Origin: Nitrospira sp.
GTDB lineage: Bacteria; Nitrospirota; Nitrospiria; Nitrospirales; UBA8639
DNA: 64,000 bases
Direction of reading: 5' to 3'
Assembly: GCA_024760505.1 (NCBI GenBank)
Contig: CP058931.1
Coordinates: 2,738,001-2,802,000 of the forward strand
Each line of letters begins with the position of its first letter. Positions within the stretch are counted from its first letter, which is position 1. Shown here one piece after another: positions 36,437-45,667 of this stretch. A model generated the notes under the pieces. The model was not told the DNA's origin, searched no databases, and saw only the letters and a program-made list of their open reading frames with translations. The translations under genes and the position numbers were made by a program.

Positions 36437-37798
36437 TCATCGCTCAAAGGAGTCATAAGGAATCTCTTGGGAGAAAATATTATTTTCCAAAGGAGAAGCT
36501 TGATACGTGGATTGTTCGTCCTCCAACCGCATCTCATCATAAATGAGGTACCCGTTGACTGCTCGAGCAGATTCGCGAACCCATCCCATGGCCAAGAGAA
36601 TGATCACCGTCAACCCTGCCAACGTTAGCAACATGCCCGCCATCCTCCTCCGAGCTCCGGACACGGCTCTCGAAACGGTGGCTGGTGGCATTTGCCAAAA
36701 CACCCACAAGGAGTACAGCCAATGTCCAAATCCAAAGACCACAAGGCTTGAAAGCGCAAAATATTTATACGGTTGCATCTTCCCAACGGAATTAATTTGC
36801 TGATCCGTCAACCGATTGAGAAGAGGGATATGCTGCAATTGATAGGGCATCGCCAAAATTATAGCGGCGGTCACGATGACAGTGAGAGACAAGGGGATGA
36901 ATCCGGTGAAAGAGGGAGGTGGTTGTGACTGCGACCGAACCATCTGCATAACATACAGAGAACCGACCAATATTAATAATCCATACAACAACGCCACGAC
37001 ATCAAAAAGCCACGAACGTTCTCCTAGCATCACGGTATAAAAGGCCTGGGGTTGTCCATATCGCAGATGAAGCAAATATTGATATCCCACCACCGGCATG
37101 ACCAGCAGAGCTCCATAACCGATTACAAAACAGTAACTTCCTCCTTTTTGGAAAAAGGTTCGATCTGTATCGGTTGTAGATTTCAGATAACGGACGGCAC
37201 AGATCCCACCGAGGGCAAAACCCGCCCAAGTCAGATTGCCAAACCACCGGTGAAGATCCAAATGTATCATCGTGGGATTAAACACATTCTCCCATGCCGA
37301 ATGAATGGGATCAGGGGTCAGCATATAGGAAGCGGTGATATCGATCATAAACATGGCACTTAAGGCGCAGCCTGCGGCAAGCCAGATAAAGGCTAAATGC
37401 ACCTTTTGCCTCCACCCATGCCGCCCCCATTCCCAAAGGTAATACCAGGCATACGCAAAAACCGCTTCTCCCAAAAACAATGCCGCCTCTCCCAAAAACG
37501 GCCAAAACATCACGTGAAACAGACGATGCCAGAATTGAGGCCAATAGATGTTCAGAGCAAACACCAGCACGACACCAAAAAATGAAATGGTCGCAGTGGA
37601 AAACACCAATGCAAATGCAATCAGCTTGGCCAACCGGTGGAACCATTCTTTTTCCGTTACATAGCTACAGGTCGCTGTCACCGCACCGATTAAGGATGAT
37701 CCCACAATGAACGTGGCAAATAAGCTATGCGTCAGGGCGGAGCCGGCAATCGCCACACGCCCGACGGACATAGAAGTTTCAAGGGGTTCAAGAGTCAT
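36437..37798 (-). CDS. CydA-like membrane protein (cytochrome bd-related), second copy
   Basis: The 453-residue protein has about nine to ten helices. His24 (ALTHSLFATF) corresponds to the CydA heme-ligand His19 of helix 1. SYMLTPDPIHSAWENVFNPTMIHLDLHRWFGNLTWAG matches the CydA NxWMQxP...VH region with the second heme-ligand His. The GRQPW quinol-loop motif of CydA is absent and there is no cydB gene. It is the last gene of the respiratory operon and overlaps the previous CydA-like gene by four bases. It could be part of a heme-copper-independent oxidase or an electron-transfer subunit. Confidence 0.75.
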   Translation of the reverse strand: MTLEPLETSMSVGRVAIAGSALTHSLFATFIVGSSLIGAVTATCSYVTEKEWFHRLAKLIAFALVFSTATISFFGVVLVFALNIYWPQFWHRLFHVMFWPFLGEAALFLGEAVFAYAWYYLWEWGRHGWRQKVHLAFIWLAAGCALSAMFMIDITASYMLTPDPIHSAWENVFNPTMIHLDLHRWFGNLTWAGFALGGICAVRYLKSTTDTDRTFFQKGGSYCFVIGYGALLVMPVVGYQYLLHLRYGQPQAFYTVMLGERSWLFDVVALLYGLLILVGSLYVMQMVRSQSQPPPSFTGFIPLSLTVIVTAAIILAMPYQLQHIPLLNRLTDQQINSVGKMQPYKYFALSSLVVFGFGHWLYSLWVFWQMPPATVSRAVSGARRRMAGMLLTLAGLTVIILLAMGWVRESARAVNGYLIYDEMRLEDEQSTYQASPLENNIFSQEIPYDSFER

Positions 37799-38979
37799 GG
37801 GAATGTCTTACCTCTAAACGTGGATTCCGTCTGACTGTTGAGAATTCCATGAATGGTATCCGGCCCTCTCGCCACTTCACGGATGGTTCCCATTGTCAAA
37901 TAGAGGACCAGCGCGGCCAGACCAAGGGTCATGGCGATGAAATGAATGAACGGCTTGTTCAGTGAGGGCGTTGAGCCACGCATCCAAACGGGAAACACAT
38001 ACAAAAGGTACCAACCTGTTTGAAGAAGTACGATAAGATTCACGATACGCCGATACAAAGGGTATGGCGCCAGAATGACCATCAACAGGACCGTCAACAC
38101 ATAAAATATCTCCGCCCGGTAGGAATGTCCCCGCTCCAGATGCACCGAGCGAAAAATGAGATGACTGCCCAACAGGAGTAGAGCCAGGAGAGTAAATTGC
38201 CATATCACCAACAGGACCGTTTGGCCTTCATAGAGGTCCTGCAGGATATCCGGCTGGGCCTTCTGTATGTGTTGCGCGAATACGAAGCCGGAGACCGGCT
38301 GAATCATCAGGCTCACAATGCCGATGGCCATGCCTGTTTTTATGAGCGTAAGGTAATAGGCATCATCCTTCTTTTGACCGTATTGTTTCCAAAGACGCCA
38401 TCCGGCATACGCCGCCATGACGTATCCGGCGATGACCAGATTTCCAAAGAATCGATGGACCATCAAGGGCACCCATGTCGGGTTCCAGAGCCTTGCCCAT
38501 CCGCTATCGCCTTCAACAGGAGTCATCATATACGAACCGATCCCGTCAAGAATTCCTCCCCATATCAGAATGAAAACGGCGGCTACCGTACCCAACGTGA
38601 TATGCCAGGTGATACTTTTCGAACGAAGCCGATCCCAAAAGTGATAATAGGGATACAGGCACAACACTTGAATGAAAAACACGATCAAGGCCAGATGCAA
38701 AGGATAGCGGAAGTGGTTAAACAGGTAGCTGTTCGTAAGAGGGAAAAGTCCGATAAATAATTCCAGCATAAAGACAGCCAACACGATGCTGGTGGTATAC
38801 GTCACCAGCGTAAATCGTGTGGCCAGATACGCAAAATCCGTAAAATAGGGACGACTGCGTCCCAATCCTTCCGCGATGGGAGCCAGAACCATGAATCCCA
38901 CCCCAAGACTCGCGAGGGTAATATGGGCCAAACTGAAAAAGCCGATCCAAAAGCTTGAACTCGTCATCATGTTTACCAC
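37795..38979 (-). CDS. CydA-like membrane protein (cytochrome bd-related), first copy
   Basis: The 394-residue membrane protein keeps His19 (FSLAHITLASLGVGF) and the region DGIGSYMMTPVEGDSGWARLWNPTWVPLMVHRFFGNLVIAGYV, matching the heme-ligating helices of cytochrome bd subunit I. No GRQPW motif was seen. It is a distant paralogue of the following gene. The start is GTG at 38979 or ATG at 38970. The gap to the upstream cytochrome c gene is about 20 bases, so it is co-transcribed with the complex-III-like genes and is inferred to accept electrons from them. Confidence 0.75.
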   Translation of the reverse strand: MVNMMTSSSFWIGFFSLAHITLASLGVGFMVLAPIAEGLGRSRPYFTDFAYLATRFTLVTYTTSIVLAVFMLELFIGLFPLTNSYLFNHFRYPLHLALIVFFIQVLCLYPYYHFWDRLRSKSITWHITLGTVAAVFILIWGGILDGIGSYMMTPVEGDSGWARLWNPTWVPLMVHRFFGNLVIAGYVMAAYAGWRLWKQYGQKKDDAYYLTLIKTGMAIGIVSLMIQPVSGFVFAQHIQKAQPDILQDLYEGQTVLLVIWQFTLLALLLLGSHLIFRSVHLERGHSYRAEIFYVLTVLLMVILAPYPLYRRIVNLIVLLQTGWYLLYVFPVWMRGSTPSLNKPFIHFIAMTLGLAALVLYLTMGTIREVARGPDTIHGILNSQTESTFRGKTFP

Positions 38980-38998
38980 ATTTCCACAGACGCGTTAA

Positions 38999-39520
38999 TT
39001 AACCCGGCCTATTCGGTTTTTGCATCAAGAGACTGGCGGATGGCGCATGATCCGAAAAAGTCCGAAGGAATGCCACCAAGGCCCATCTTTCTTTCTGAGA
39101 AAGAAAGGGTTCAAACGCGGGCATCACATTTTCTCCATGAGTGACAATGGTATACAGCACCTCATCCGGTTTCTGTTGCACCGCCGTAGCGTGAAGATTG
39201 GGCGGAAGGTCCGGCAGATATCCGGCCACCGGTCCGTCACCCATTCCCTGTTGTCCATGACAATGGGCACAATTAATTGCAAAGAGCCGTGCGCCATCGG
39301 TCGAATTTTTTGTCTGTTCCAGCGGAGATGTAATTAGGGAAAATGGCGTCATATTCGGAGAGCTTTCCGGCGGTGAATGCACCCGGGGAGCTTCTTGATA
39401 TGAAAACGAAGGTTGTTCTTCCATATCTTCCGAGCATCCCCACAGAAACAGTCCAGCCAACATGATCCAACCCAGGAAACGGTACGAGCGGTTTAAACCA
39501 AAATTATTCAGCATCATCAT
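38999..39520 (-). CDS. Monoheme cytochrome c lipoprotein (ActE-like)
   Basis: The 173-residue product has a lipoprotein leader ending LFLWGCSED and a Pro/Ser-rich linker. A class I cytochrome c domain follows with heme motif CAHCH (GARLFAINCAHCHGQQGMGDGPVAGYLPDLPPNL). NVMPAFEPFLSQKERWALVAFL likely supplies the Met axial ligand. In alternative complex III a small c-type cytochrome (ActE) sits on the periplasmic face and passes electrons onward; position and size match. It lies between the DUF3341 and CydA-like genes with short gaps. Confidence 0.85.
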   Translation of the reverse strand: MMMLNNFGLNRSYRFLGWIMLAGLFLWGCSEDMEEQPSFSYQEAPRVHSPPESSPNMTPFSLITSPLEQTKNSTDGARLFAINCAHCHGQQGMGDGPVAGYLPDLPPNLHATAVQQKPDEVLYTIVTHGENVMPAFEPFLSQKERWALVAFLRTFSDHAPSASLLMQKPNRPG

Positions 39521-39526
39521 CGGCCC

Positions 39527-40075
39527 TCATGAGTCACTGGCTATGGTCCGTATTTCTACCTCAAAAGCCCCCGCTTCTTGAAGAAGCTGGGAAATGGTGT
39601 GCGCCTTAGCGGTGTCGTTCCCAACCTGAATCGATAAACCTACCGATCCCTCATCAATGCGTGGATCATTGCGGAGGCCGGACTGTTGCACGAAGGCAAT
39701 TTTGATCGCTGTCGCTAAAAAGGTCACGACAATCGCCATCAGCATCATGGTTTCATAGGAGATAATTCCCACCACCGGAATACTCACAATGGGTTTCCCT
39801 CCCGTCACTAACGGAAACAGGAGCGCGGTTCCTGCGGCGAAAAATATTCCGACTCCAATGCCGACGATCCCTCCGATAATGGTCAGGCGATGGAGCGGGA
39901 TGCGAACCGGTTTATTGAGCAAAGAGGTTTCCAGCGGAAGAGGAGAGAGAATTTCCATAAGGAGATCGGGAATGCCCTGGCTTCGTATGTGCTCAAGCAC
40001 AGGAGGGAGAAAAGTCGCCGGATTGAATAATCCCAGCACCACGTGTCTGTCCGTCGTCTCAGTGTTCTTGGGCAT
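39527..40075 (-). CDS. DUF3341 membrane protein (ActD-like)
   Basis: The 182-residue protein contains HVVLGLFNPATFLPPVLEHIRSQGIPDLLMEILSPLPLE. Two membrane helices (IGGIVGIGVGIFFAAGTALLFPLVTGG and YETMMLMAIVVTFLATAIKIAFV) and a soluble C-terminal part follow. This is the DUF3341/ActD family, a structural subunit of alternative complex III. It overlaps the end of the NrfD-like gene by 17 bases. Confidence 0.88.
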   Translation of the reverse strand: MPKNTETTDRHVVLGLFNPATFLPPVLEHIRSQGIPDLLMEILSPLPLETSLLNKPVRIPLHRLTIIGGIVGIGVGIFFAAGTALLFPLVTGGKPIVSIPVVGIISYETMMLMAIVVTFLATAIKIAFVQQSGLRNDPRIDEGSVGLSIQVGNDTAKAHTISQLLQEAGAFEVEIRTIASDS

Positions 40076-41387
40076 GTTTTTTCCCCAGTTTTTCTTCCCA
40101 GATCGAAATCACCGGTACGAATTTCACAGCAAGCGAATACAGCAGGAGAGCCAAGGCCAACGTTCCTACCAGAATGGCGAACTCTATCAGCGAAGGGAAA
40201 TACTCATCCCACTGAAATGACAGTCTCGGACGGGCAAGGGGAGGGACAATGATCAGCATGCGCTCGATATACATGCCGAGATTGATGATCAGCCCTATCA
40301 TCATGAGTCCTACCGGCCATTGTCGAAAACGAGGCCATACCAGCGTCACCAGGGGAATGATATAAATACAACTCACCATGAACCAGAAGGGCACGGCATA
40401 CGCTCCGTAGAGGAGAGAATTCTGCACGGCCATATGATCGGGCACTTGGCCATACCAGACAGTCAACTGCTCAGCAAAATACATATAGGCCAGGAGCAGG
40501 GTCGTGACCAGCAACAATTTTCCGAGTTTTTCAAAATGTTCGGTTCGAACATATTCATGCAGACGATACACCCTGCGCAGGGTATACAGCCCAATCACCA
40601 CCATCCCCAAGCCTGAGTGCACCGCGCCGACCACAAAATAGGGAGCGAAAATAGTCGAATGCCATGCCGGCACAAGAGCCATGCTGAAATCAAATCCGAC
40701 AATGGAATGCACCGAGATCATGACCATCACGATCAGGGGGGTGATAATACGTATGGCCATTTCCAATGTTCGCCACTGCGCTTGAGATCCATGCCATCCT
40801 ATCGCCAGCCAGCCATACACGGTTTTTCTCCATCCTTGAATTCGATCCCGGGCCAGCGCAAAATCGGGAATTAAGGGGAGGTAAATATAGATGGTGCTTG
40901 CGGTCGCATACGTAAAAATCGCTGTCGCATCCCACATCAGCGGAGATCGAAAGTTCGGCCAGAGTTCCCGTTGATTGGGGTATGGAATCAGGTAATAAAA
41001 CCGCCACACCCGGCCCAGGTGATAGAAGACGAACAACGTGGTGACGAGAAGGGCCACAACGGTCATGAGCTCAGCCATGCGCGTGACAGGTCGACGCCAT
41101 TCGGCATTCGTTAACCGCAAGACACCGGAAATAAACGTTCCGGAATGGCTGACGCCGATCCAGAAGACGAACGAAGCAATATAGGATCCCCAGAAAATGG
41201 GATGATGCAAATCGGTTTGTCCGATACCGGTTTGAATTTGGTACGTCCACGCTCCCGCGCCCGCTGCGACAAAGCAGGACAACACCCCTACCCAGAGATA
41301 ATAGGTCCAGGTGGTCGTCTGGAGCGGCGAGAGAAGGTCCCGATTGATCTTGGGCATTTCCTCCCAAACCGTTGGCCGGTCGGTCAT
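40059..41387 (-). CDS. NrfD/ActC-like quinol-oxidising membrane subunit
   Basis: The 442-residue protein has about ten helices of the NrfD/PsrC family, including TYYLWVGVLSCFVAAGAGAWTYQ, FWIGVSHSGTFISGVLRLTNAEWRRPVTRMAE and a later HSIVGFDFSMALVPAWHSTIFAPYFVVGAVHSGLG segment. ActC binds quinol in alternative complex III and passes electrons to the Fe-S/heme subunits. Four bases overlap with the upstream Fe-S gene. Only one NrfD-like gene is present; no second one (ActF) is seen. Confidence 0.88.
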   Translation of the reverse strand: MTDRPTVWEEMPKINRDLLSPLQTTTWTYYLWVGVLSCFVAAGAGAWTYQIQTGIGQTDLHHPIFWGSYIASFVFWIGVSHSGTFISGVLRLTNAEWRRPVTRMAELMTVVALLVTTLFVFYHLGRVWRFYYLIPYPNQRELWPNFRSPLMWDATAIFTYATASTIYIYLPLIPDFALARDRIQGWRKTVYGWLAIGWHGSQAQWRTLEMAIRIITPLIVMVMISVHSIVGFDFSMALVPAWHSTIFAPYFVVGAVHSGLGMVVIGLYTLRRVYRLHEYVRTEHFEKLGKLLLVTTLLLAYMYFAEQLTVWYGQVPDHMAVQNSLLYGAYAVPFWFMVSCIYIIPLVTLVWPRFRQWPVGLMMIGLIINLGMYIERMLIIVPPLARPRLSFQWDEYFPSLIEFAILVGTLALALLLYSLAVKFVPVISIWEEKLGKKHAQEH

Positions 41388-42121
41388 TCCGACAGCCTCC
41401 GCAAATACGTCACGGCCGGATGCGTCCCCAGAGATTCCATGAGATGAAACCCCCTCCGACTCTTCTTCAAGTGAGACACCCGGCTGTCGGGATCATTCCG
41501 ATCACCAAAAATCAGGGCGGATGTGGGACAGGATTGCACACAGGCGGGTGTGATTTCTCCGTCTCTGACCCGCCGCCCTTCTTTGTGAGCTGCTTCCTTT
41601 CCACTTCGAATTCGTTGCACGCAAAATGTGCATTTTTCCATCACACCGCCGGATCGGACGGACACATCCGGATTCAACTGCTCCGCCAACGGCTCGTCCC
41701 AATGAGGATCGAACCAATTAAATTGACGGGCGACATAGGGACAGTTATTCCCGCAGTATCGAACACCGATACAACGATTATAGACCTGGGCATTCAACCC
41801 CTCCGGGGTGTGATACGAAGCATAGACGGGACAGACGGGTTCACAGGGAGCATCGTCACAATGCTGGCACATGACCGGAAGGAATTTGGCTTTGACGTTG
41901 GGATAGTCTCCTTCCCAATATCGCTCAATGCGAATCCAATTGATCGCTCGCCCTTCGGCGGCTTCCTCCTCCCCGGAAATGCGAATATTGTTTTCGGCAT
42001 GACACGCCACCACACAGGCTTCACATCCGGAGCACCGGTCCAGATCGACGACCATTTCCCACTTATAGGGTGATGCCGCCGTTTTTGAATACTCTTCCGT
42101 TGCTTGAGGATCTTGACTCAT
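41384..42121 (-). CDS. Four-cluster Fe-S ferredoxin subunit (ActB C-terminal half as separate gene)
   Basis: The 245-residue protein carries ferredoxin Cys motifs: CSGCEACVVAC, CQHCDDAPCEPVCP, CIGVRYCGNNCPY and CTFCVQRI...C..SCP. This pattern fits about four Fe-S clusters of the NrfC/PsrB type. In many organisms this half is fused to the molybdopterin-fold half as a single ActB; here the genes are split and overlap by one base (TAATG). It is expected on the periplasmic side relaying electrons between the quinol subunit and hemes. Confidence 0.88.
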   Translation of the reverse strand: MSQDPQATEEYSKTAASPYKWEMVVDLDRCSGCEACVVACHAENNIRISGEEEAAEGRAINWIRIERYWEGDYPNVKAKFLPVMCQHCDDAPCEPVCPVYASYHTPEGLNAQVYNRCIGVRYCGNNCPYVARQFNWFDPHWDEPLAEQLNPDVSVRSGGVMEKCTFCVQRIRSGKEAAHKEGRRVRDGEITPACVQSCPTSALIFGDRNDPDSRVSHLKKSRRGFHLMESLGTHPAVTYLRRLSE

Positions 42122-44316
42122 TACAAACCTCCCGTTTCCTGTATACGCCCGATGACAGGGTTTTTTCCGGATTCCTCCAACATCGGCAACCGCGATCCGC
42201 CTTTGATACGCTCAACACGAACCCGCGTCCCTCCGGTAGCCAGAGATCCTGATTGACCATCAAAACTTGGACCAAGCAAGACCATGGGGTTCACTCCGCG
42301 CCCCTTAGCATATCGTCCGTACGCACGGTGCCCCTGGCCCATGGGAATGGCAATCATGTCGGGATGCAGGCCTGGAAACACCATAACGGACGCTTCGATC
42401 GACCCATAACCCGATGTGACTCGAACCCGGTCGCCAGGATGTATTCCTAATGCCTTGGCCGTGGTTGGATTGAGTTCAATCCAACTTCCCCACATGCCGG
42501 TGGTCAGAGGATCCGGCAATTCTTGAAGCCAGGGACGATTGGCCCCACGCCCATCATGCAACCCCAGGGACGGATAGGGATAACAATACAGAGGGTATTC
42601 GGAGGAGTTCCCCAGGAATTCCGGCGGTTTATAGGTAATAGAGGGTATGACCGTGTTCGTCTGACGCATGGGGATGTTGGAAGGCCACAACCCGCCTTCC
42701 TGCAAAGTCTCTCTCCAGCGGGTCTCAAATGACTGGGGCGAATCATGCTTCGTGAGGACAGTCTGCCACCGGCTCTTCAACATATCGTGAAGGGTATTCC
42801 AGGGGACCCGTTCACGGAGAGGTTCGCCCAATCGATGAGCGGCGTCCAACCACACATCACCGATGGGTCTTGTGTCATAGAGCGCACGTACCACAGGTTG
42901 CGATACACTCCAGGCCGGCACGGGGATCGTATCCTGTTGAACAACATCCCCCCACGATTCCAGCGGGTCATGATCCGGCAGAATCAAATCAGCCATTGAG
43001 GTCGAGTCATCAAGGAAGGAACTGAAACTTACGATGAACTGCGCATGGTCAAACACCCGCTCAAATTTCAGTGACGGTGGAAGGGTGAACAGAGGATCGG
43101 CGCGATACAAATGAAGCAGCGTGCGGGATCCTTGTTCAAATTCACCGGCCAAATCCATGAGCGTCAGCTCACTGGCCAACCCGGGTCGGGCAAGATCCAC
43201 CGGCGAGATTTGAGGTTCCATCCACTGGAGTCCGCCGCGCCGCCCAATAGCGCCGATCATCACGTTGAGTGCATTAATGAGGATAAGAGTTGTTGTGCCG
43301 TTTGTCTGGGCCGCAGCCGGACCCCCACCCAGAATAAGCGGAGCATTCGCTGATGTCAGTTCATGCGCCAGTTGGGTGATCATTTCTTCCGAGACTTCGG
43401 TTTTGGTTGAAATATCTTCCAATGAGAAAGCAGAAAAGGTTTGGTGAAAAGATGTCCGGTGAAAAGAAGAAAGTTCTGTCAGGCCATCCCGTAGTAAGAC
43501 CTGTCCAATGCCTATCGCCAGTAACCCTTCGGTTCCCGGCCTAAGAGGAATCCATTGATCCGCATTCGATGCGGTGAGGGACAGGCGCGGCTCCACCTGA
43601 ATAAAACGACCTCGAACCAACGGGCGGCCCTGACGGAATTTTCCATAGGCCACACCAAAGGAAACGGGTGAGAGCCAGTGTTCAAGGAATGGCGCACCGA
43701 ATGACAAGAGGTAATCCGCATTTGCCAGGTCATAATAAGGAAGGTCATGGGTTCCAAAGCTGAGATGGTTGGCTGTTCTGAGAGTCTGTTCCCCCGTGGA
43801 TTCGTACATCACGAGACGACCGGATAGGGAATCCATCAATGTTGTCAACAGGCTGGCTAATGTGCCCGACACCGGACGGGTAATCATAGCGGACTTTCCG
43901 GCATGCGTTCGTAGTTGCTCCACCCATTCTGCCAGGCCTTCTTCCCAGGTAATCGGCCGGAATTGGCCCTGACCTCTTTTACCTTCACGTCGTAGAGGAC
44001 CTTGAAGGCGGTCGGGATTGTACAGACCCTGAAGAGCGGCTTGTCCCCGGGCACAGAGTTTCCCCTCATTGACCGGATGTTTGGGATTGCCTTCGATTTT
44101 TTTTGCGCGTCCTTCCATGACACGAACTATGGTCCCGCATCCTGCTTCGCATTCCTGACATGTGGAGGTATACCAATTCGCGACTCCGGGCACGATATTG
44201 TCGTCCGGCAACAGATAGGGCACCAGGTTATGCACCTCTCGCTCACATCCTGGAAGGGATGACCCGGCTGCTGTCAGTCCAAGAATTTTCAATAGGGTCC
44301 GGCGATATAGGTTCAT
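42121..44316 (-). CDS. Molybdopterin-oxidoreductase-fold subunit (ActB N-terminal half)
   Basis: The 731-residue protein begins with RRTLLKILGLTAAGSSLPGCE, a Tat-like leader that also resembles a lipobox. The [4Fe-4S] motif CQECEAGC...GKLCARGQA follows, then a full molybdopterin-oxidoreductase body and the molydop-binding C-terminal barrel (HPGDRVRVTSGYGSIEASVMVFPG). In known alternative complex III structures this fold has lost the Mo cofactor; whether this protein binds one cannot be told by eye. It follows the pentaheme cytochrome gene by 12 bases and overlaps the Fe-S gene. Confidence 0.87.
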   Translation of the reverse strand: MNLYRRTLLKILGLTAAGSSLPGCEREVHNLVPYLLPDDNIVPGVANWYTSTCQECEAGCGTIVRVMEGRAKKIEGNPKHPVNEGKLCARGQAALQGLYNPDRLQGPLRREGKRGQGQFRPITWEEGLAEWVEQLRTHAGKSAMITRPVSGTLASLLTTLMDSLSGRLVMYESTGEQTLRTANHLSFGTHDLPYYDLANADYLLSFGAPFLEHWLSPVSFGVAYGKFRQGRPLVRGRFIQVEPRLSLTASNADQWIPLRPGTEGLLAIGIGQVLLRDGLTELSSFHRTSFHQTFSAFSLEDISTKTEVSEEMITQLAHELTSANAPLILGGGPAAAQTNGTTTLILINALNVMIGAIGRRGGLQWMEPQISPVDLARPGLASELTLMDLAGEFEQGSRTLLHLYRADPLFTLPPSLKFERVFDHAQFIVSFSSFLDDSTSMADLILPDHDPLESWGDVVQQDTIPVPAWSVSQPVVRALYDTRPIGDVWLDAAHRLGEPLRERVPWNTLHDMLKSRWQTVLTKHDSPQSFETRWRETLQEGGLWPSNIPMRQTNTVIPSITYKPPEFLGNSSEYPLYCYPYPSLGLHDGRGANRPWLQELPDPLTTGMWGSWIELNPTTAKALGIHPGDRVRVTSGYGSIEASVMVFPGLHPDMIAIPMGQGHRAYGRYAKGRGVNPMVLLGPSFDGQSGSLATGGTRVRVERIKGGSRLPMLEESGKNPVIGRIQETGGL

Positions 44317-44328
44317 GGCCGTGTCCTT

Positions 44329-44847
44329 TTACTTGTGACAGGTCCAACAATCATGAGAGGCTCCCCGTTGTTCATGGCAGGTCAAACACCAGCCCATTTC
44401 ATAGGTGGGCGCTCTCGGGGTGCTCGACATTCCGGAAACATTTCCATGGCATGAGGTGCAGGACAGGCCCGCGAACAGATGCATTTCATGCGTGAAGTAG
44501 ACATGATCCGGAAGACGCTGCAGTCTGACCCATGGGATCGGCCGTTTTTCTTTCCAATAGATCCGCAGCATTTTCATATCCGGTGTCGTTTCAGAAAGGG
44601 ACTCATGACACGTCTGGCACAAGGCCATGGAGGGCACACCGGCCACTGGAGATTGCGTGGCATACCGATGACAAAATTGACAATGGATATTCAAAGTTCC
44701 CGCATGTTGTCGATGACTAAACCGTACAGGTTGCTGATCTTGAACAGGTAGGTCGGCACTTCCGATGGAATACAGTGCACCGACCCCCATGGCCATACTT
44801 CCGGCTAACAACGCCAAGATGACTCCCCTTATTCTTCCGGACTTCAT
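44329..44847 (-). CDS. Pentaheme c-type cytochrome (ActA-like)
   Basis: The 172-residue protein has an N-terminal membrane anchor (GVILALLAGSMAMGVGALY). Five CxxCH heme-binding motifs are present: CQFCH, CQTCH, CTSCH, CLTCH and CWTCH at the C-terminus. FSHRQHAGTLNIHC and YFTHEMHLFAGLSC are the cytochrome c7/c3-type patterns. Five hemes match ActA of alternative complex III. It is the first gene of the eight-gene minus-strand operon and lies about 85 bases downstream of a PRC-barrel gene. The ribosome site is weak. Confidence 0.88.
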   Translation of the reverse strand: MKSGRIRGVILALLAGSMAMGVGALYSIGSADLPVQDQQPVRFSHRQHAGTLNIHCQFCHRYATQSPVAGVPSMALCQTCHESLSETTPDMKMLRIYWKEKRPIPWVRLQRLPDHVYFTHEMHLFAGLSCTSCHGNVSGMSSTPRAPTYEMGWCLTCHEQRGASHDCWTCHK

Positions 44848-44931
44848 TCTTGTACAGGTGTGAGTGGGTTAAGTGACTTATTGCTGATACCCCATCATGC
44901 TTTTCGTCTTCGGCCCATTGCCCATACAGGC

Positions 44932-45375
44932 TTACGGGGCCTTGAAATTCTGAGGGATTTGATCCTGCGTTGAGTAGAATTCCCATATAAGAGATTTCCA
45001 CTTTTCATCCTTCATGTCCGGCCAATAATTTTTATCAAAGCCTGGTGCCTTTTCTAATTTTTTCGGCTGAATATCCAGTGTCAAATACTCGCGATCCGGT
45101 TGGTGGGCAAGCGAGGCCCAGGGCACAGCAAAGAGCTTATCTCCCACACCTAAAAATCCTCCGAAGGATAAAACGGTATACCCGACTTCCCCATTGCTTC
45201 CAATAACCAATTCCTCAATCTGCCCGATATCTTCGCCTTGCAGATTCTTGACGGATTTTCCAACCAACTCACTGGCTTTGTAGGAGCCCTGGTTAGGAGT
45301 AATGGCTACGGATTGAGAAATGGGCGCCAGGATGAGGATGGAACCGAAAAGCATCATTAGAAAGGGTGGTGGCAT
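44932..45375 (-). CDS. Secreted PRC-barrel domain protein
   Basis: The 147-residue protein has a signal peptide (LMMLFGSILILAPISQSVA) and a PRC-barrel: YKASELVGKSVKNLQGEDIGQIEELVIGSNGEVGYTVLSFGGFLGVGDKLFAVPWASL. A tail rich in Lys/Trp (DEKWKSLIWEFYSTQDQ) follows. PRC-barrels bind partners such as RNA-processing factors or photosynthetic reaction centres; exported versions are common near stress genes. It precedes the respiratory operon and may be co-transcribed. A divergent pair of shared motifs lies upstream. Confidence 0.85.
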   Translation of the reverse strand: MPPPFLMMLFGSILILAPISQSVAITPNQGSYKASELVGKSVKNLQGEDIGQIEELVIGSNGEVGYTVLSFGGFLGVGDKLFAVPWASLAHQPDREYLTLDIQPKKLEKAPGFDKNYWPDMKDEKWKSLIWEFYSTQDQIPQNFKAP

Positions 45376-45523
45376 ATAAGATCTCCATATTGCCGTTGAT
45401 TCGTGGCCTTCCTACTAAAATTCACTTACGGAAAGAGCTGATTTATTCAATGTAATTCTCTATCTCACTCTCTAAAATAGACAAAATAAGATCGTCCATC
45501 AGCACTTTGTCTACCGTCTTACC

Positions 45524-45535
45524 AAAAACCCTCTC
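45524..45535 (-). promoter_or_regulatory. Shared motif, facing the PRC-barrel gene
   Basis: On the minus strand this reads GAGAGGGTTTTT followed by GGTAAGACGG, about 150 bases before the PRC-barrel start. It forms a divergent pair with the site at 45569-45584. Confidence 0.4.
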
Positions 45536-45568
45536 AAAAGGCAGATGGAATCAACAAATTTGAAACTT

Positions 45569-45584
45569 CAAGGGTTTTTGATAG
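45569..45584 (+). promoter_or_regulatory. Shared motif, facing the receiver-like gene
   Basis: CAAGGGTTTTTGATAG matches the motif with AG four bases after the TTTT run, about 85 bases upstream of the receiver-like gene at 45668. Confidence 0.4.
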
Positions 45585-45667
45585 TGGCGGATACCGTCGA
45601 AGTTCGCTAAAAAGCCCCAGGCTGTTTCTGTCAAAAAAAAATGCATGAATGCATGAAGGAGGCGCAG

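Noticed and set aside
41372..42073. A 233-codon plus-strand frame opposite the Fe-S subunit
   Set aside because: It is antisense to the four ferredoxin Cys motifs; composition is not protein-like.
45520..45600. Reading the GTTTT...GGATA pattern as a SigB-type promoter
   Set aside because: The spacing between the two elements is too short and varies among sites, so I only call a shared motif.
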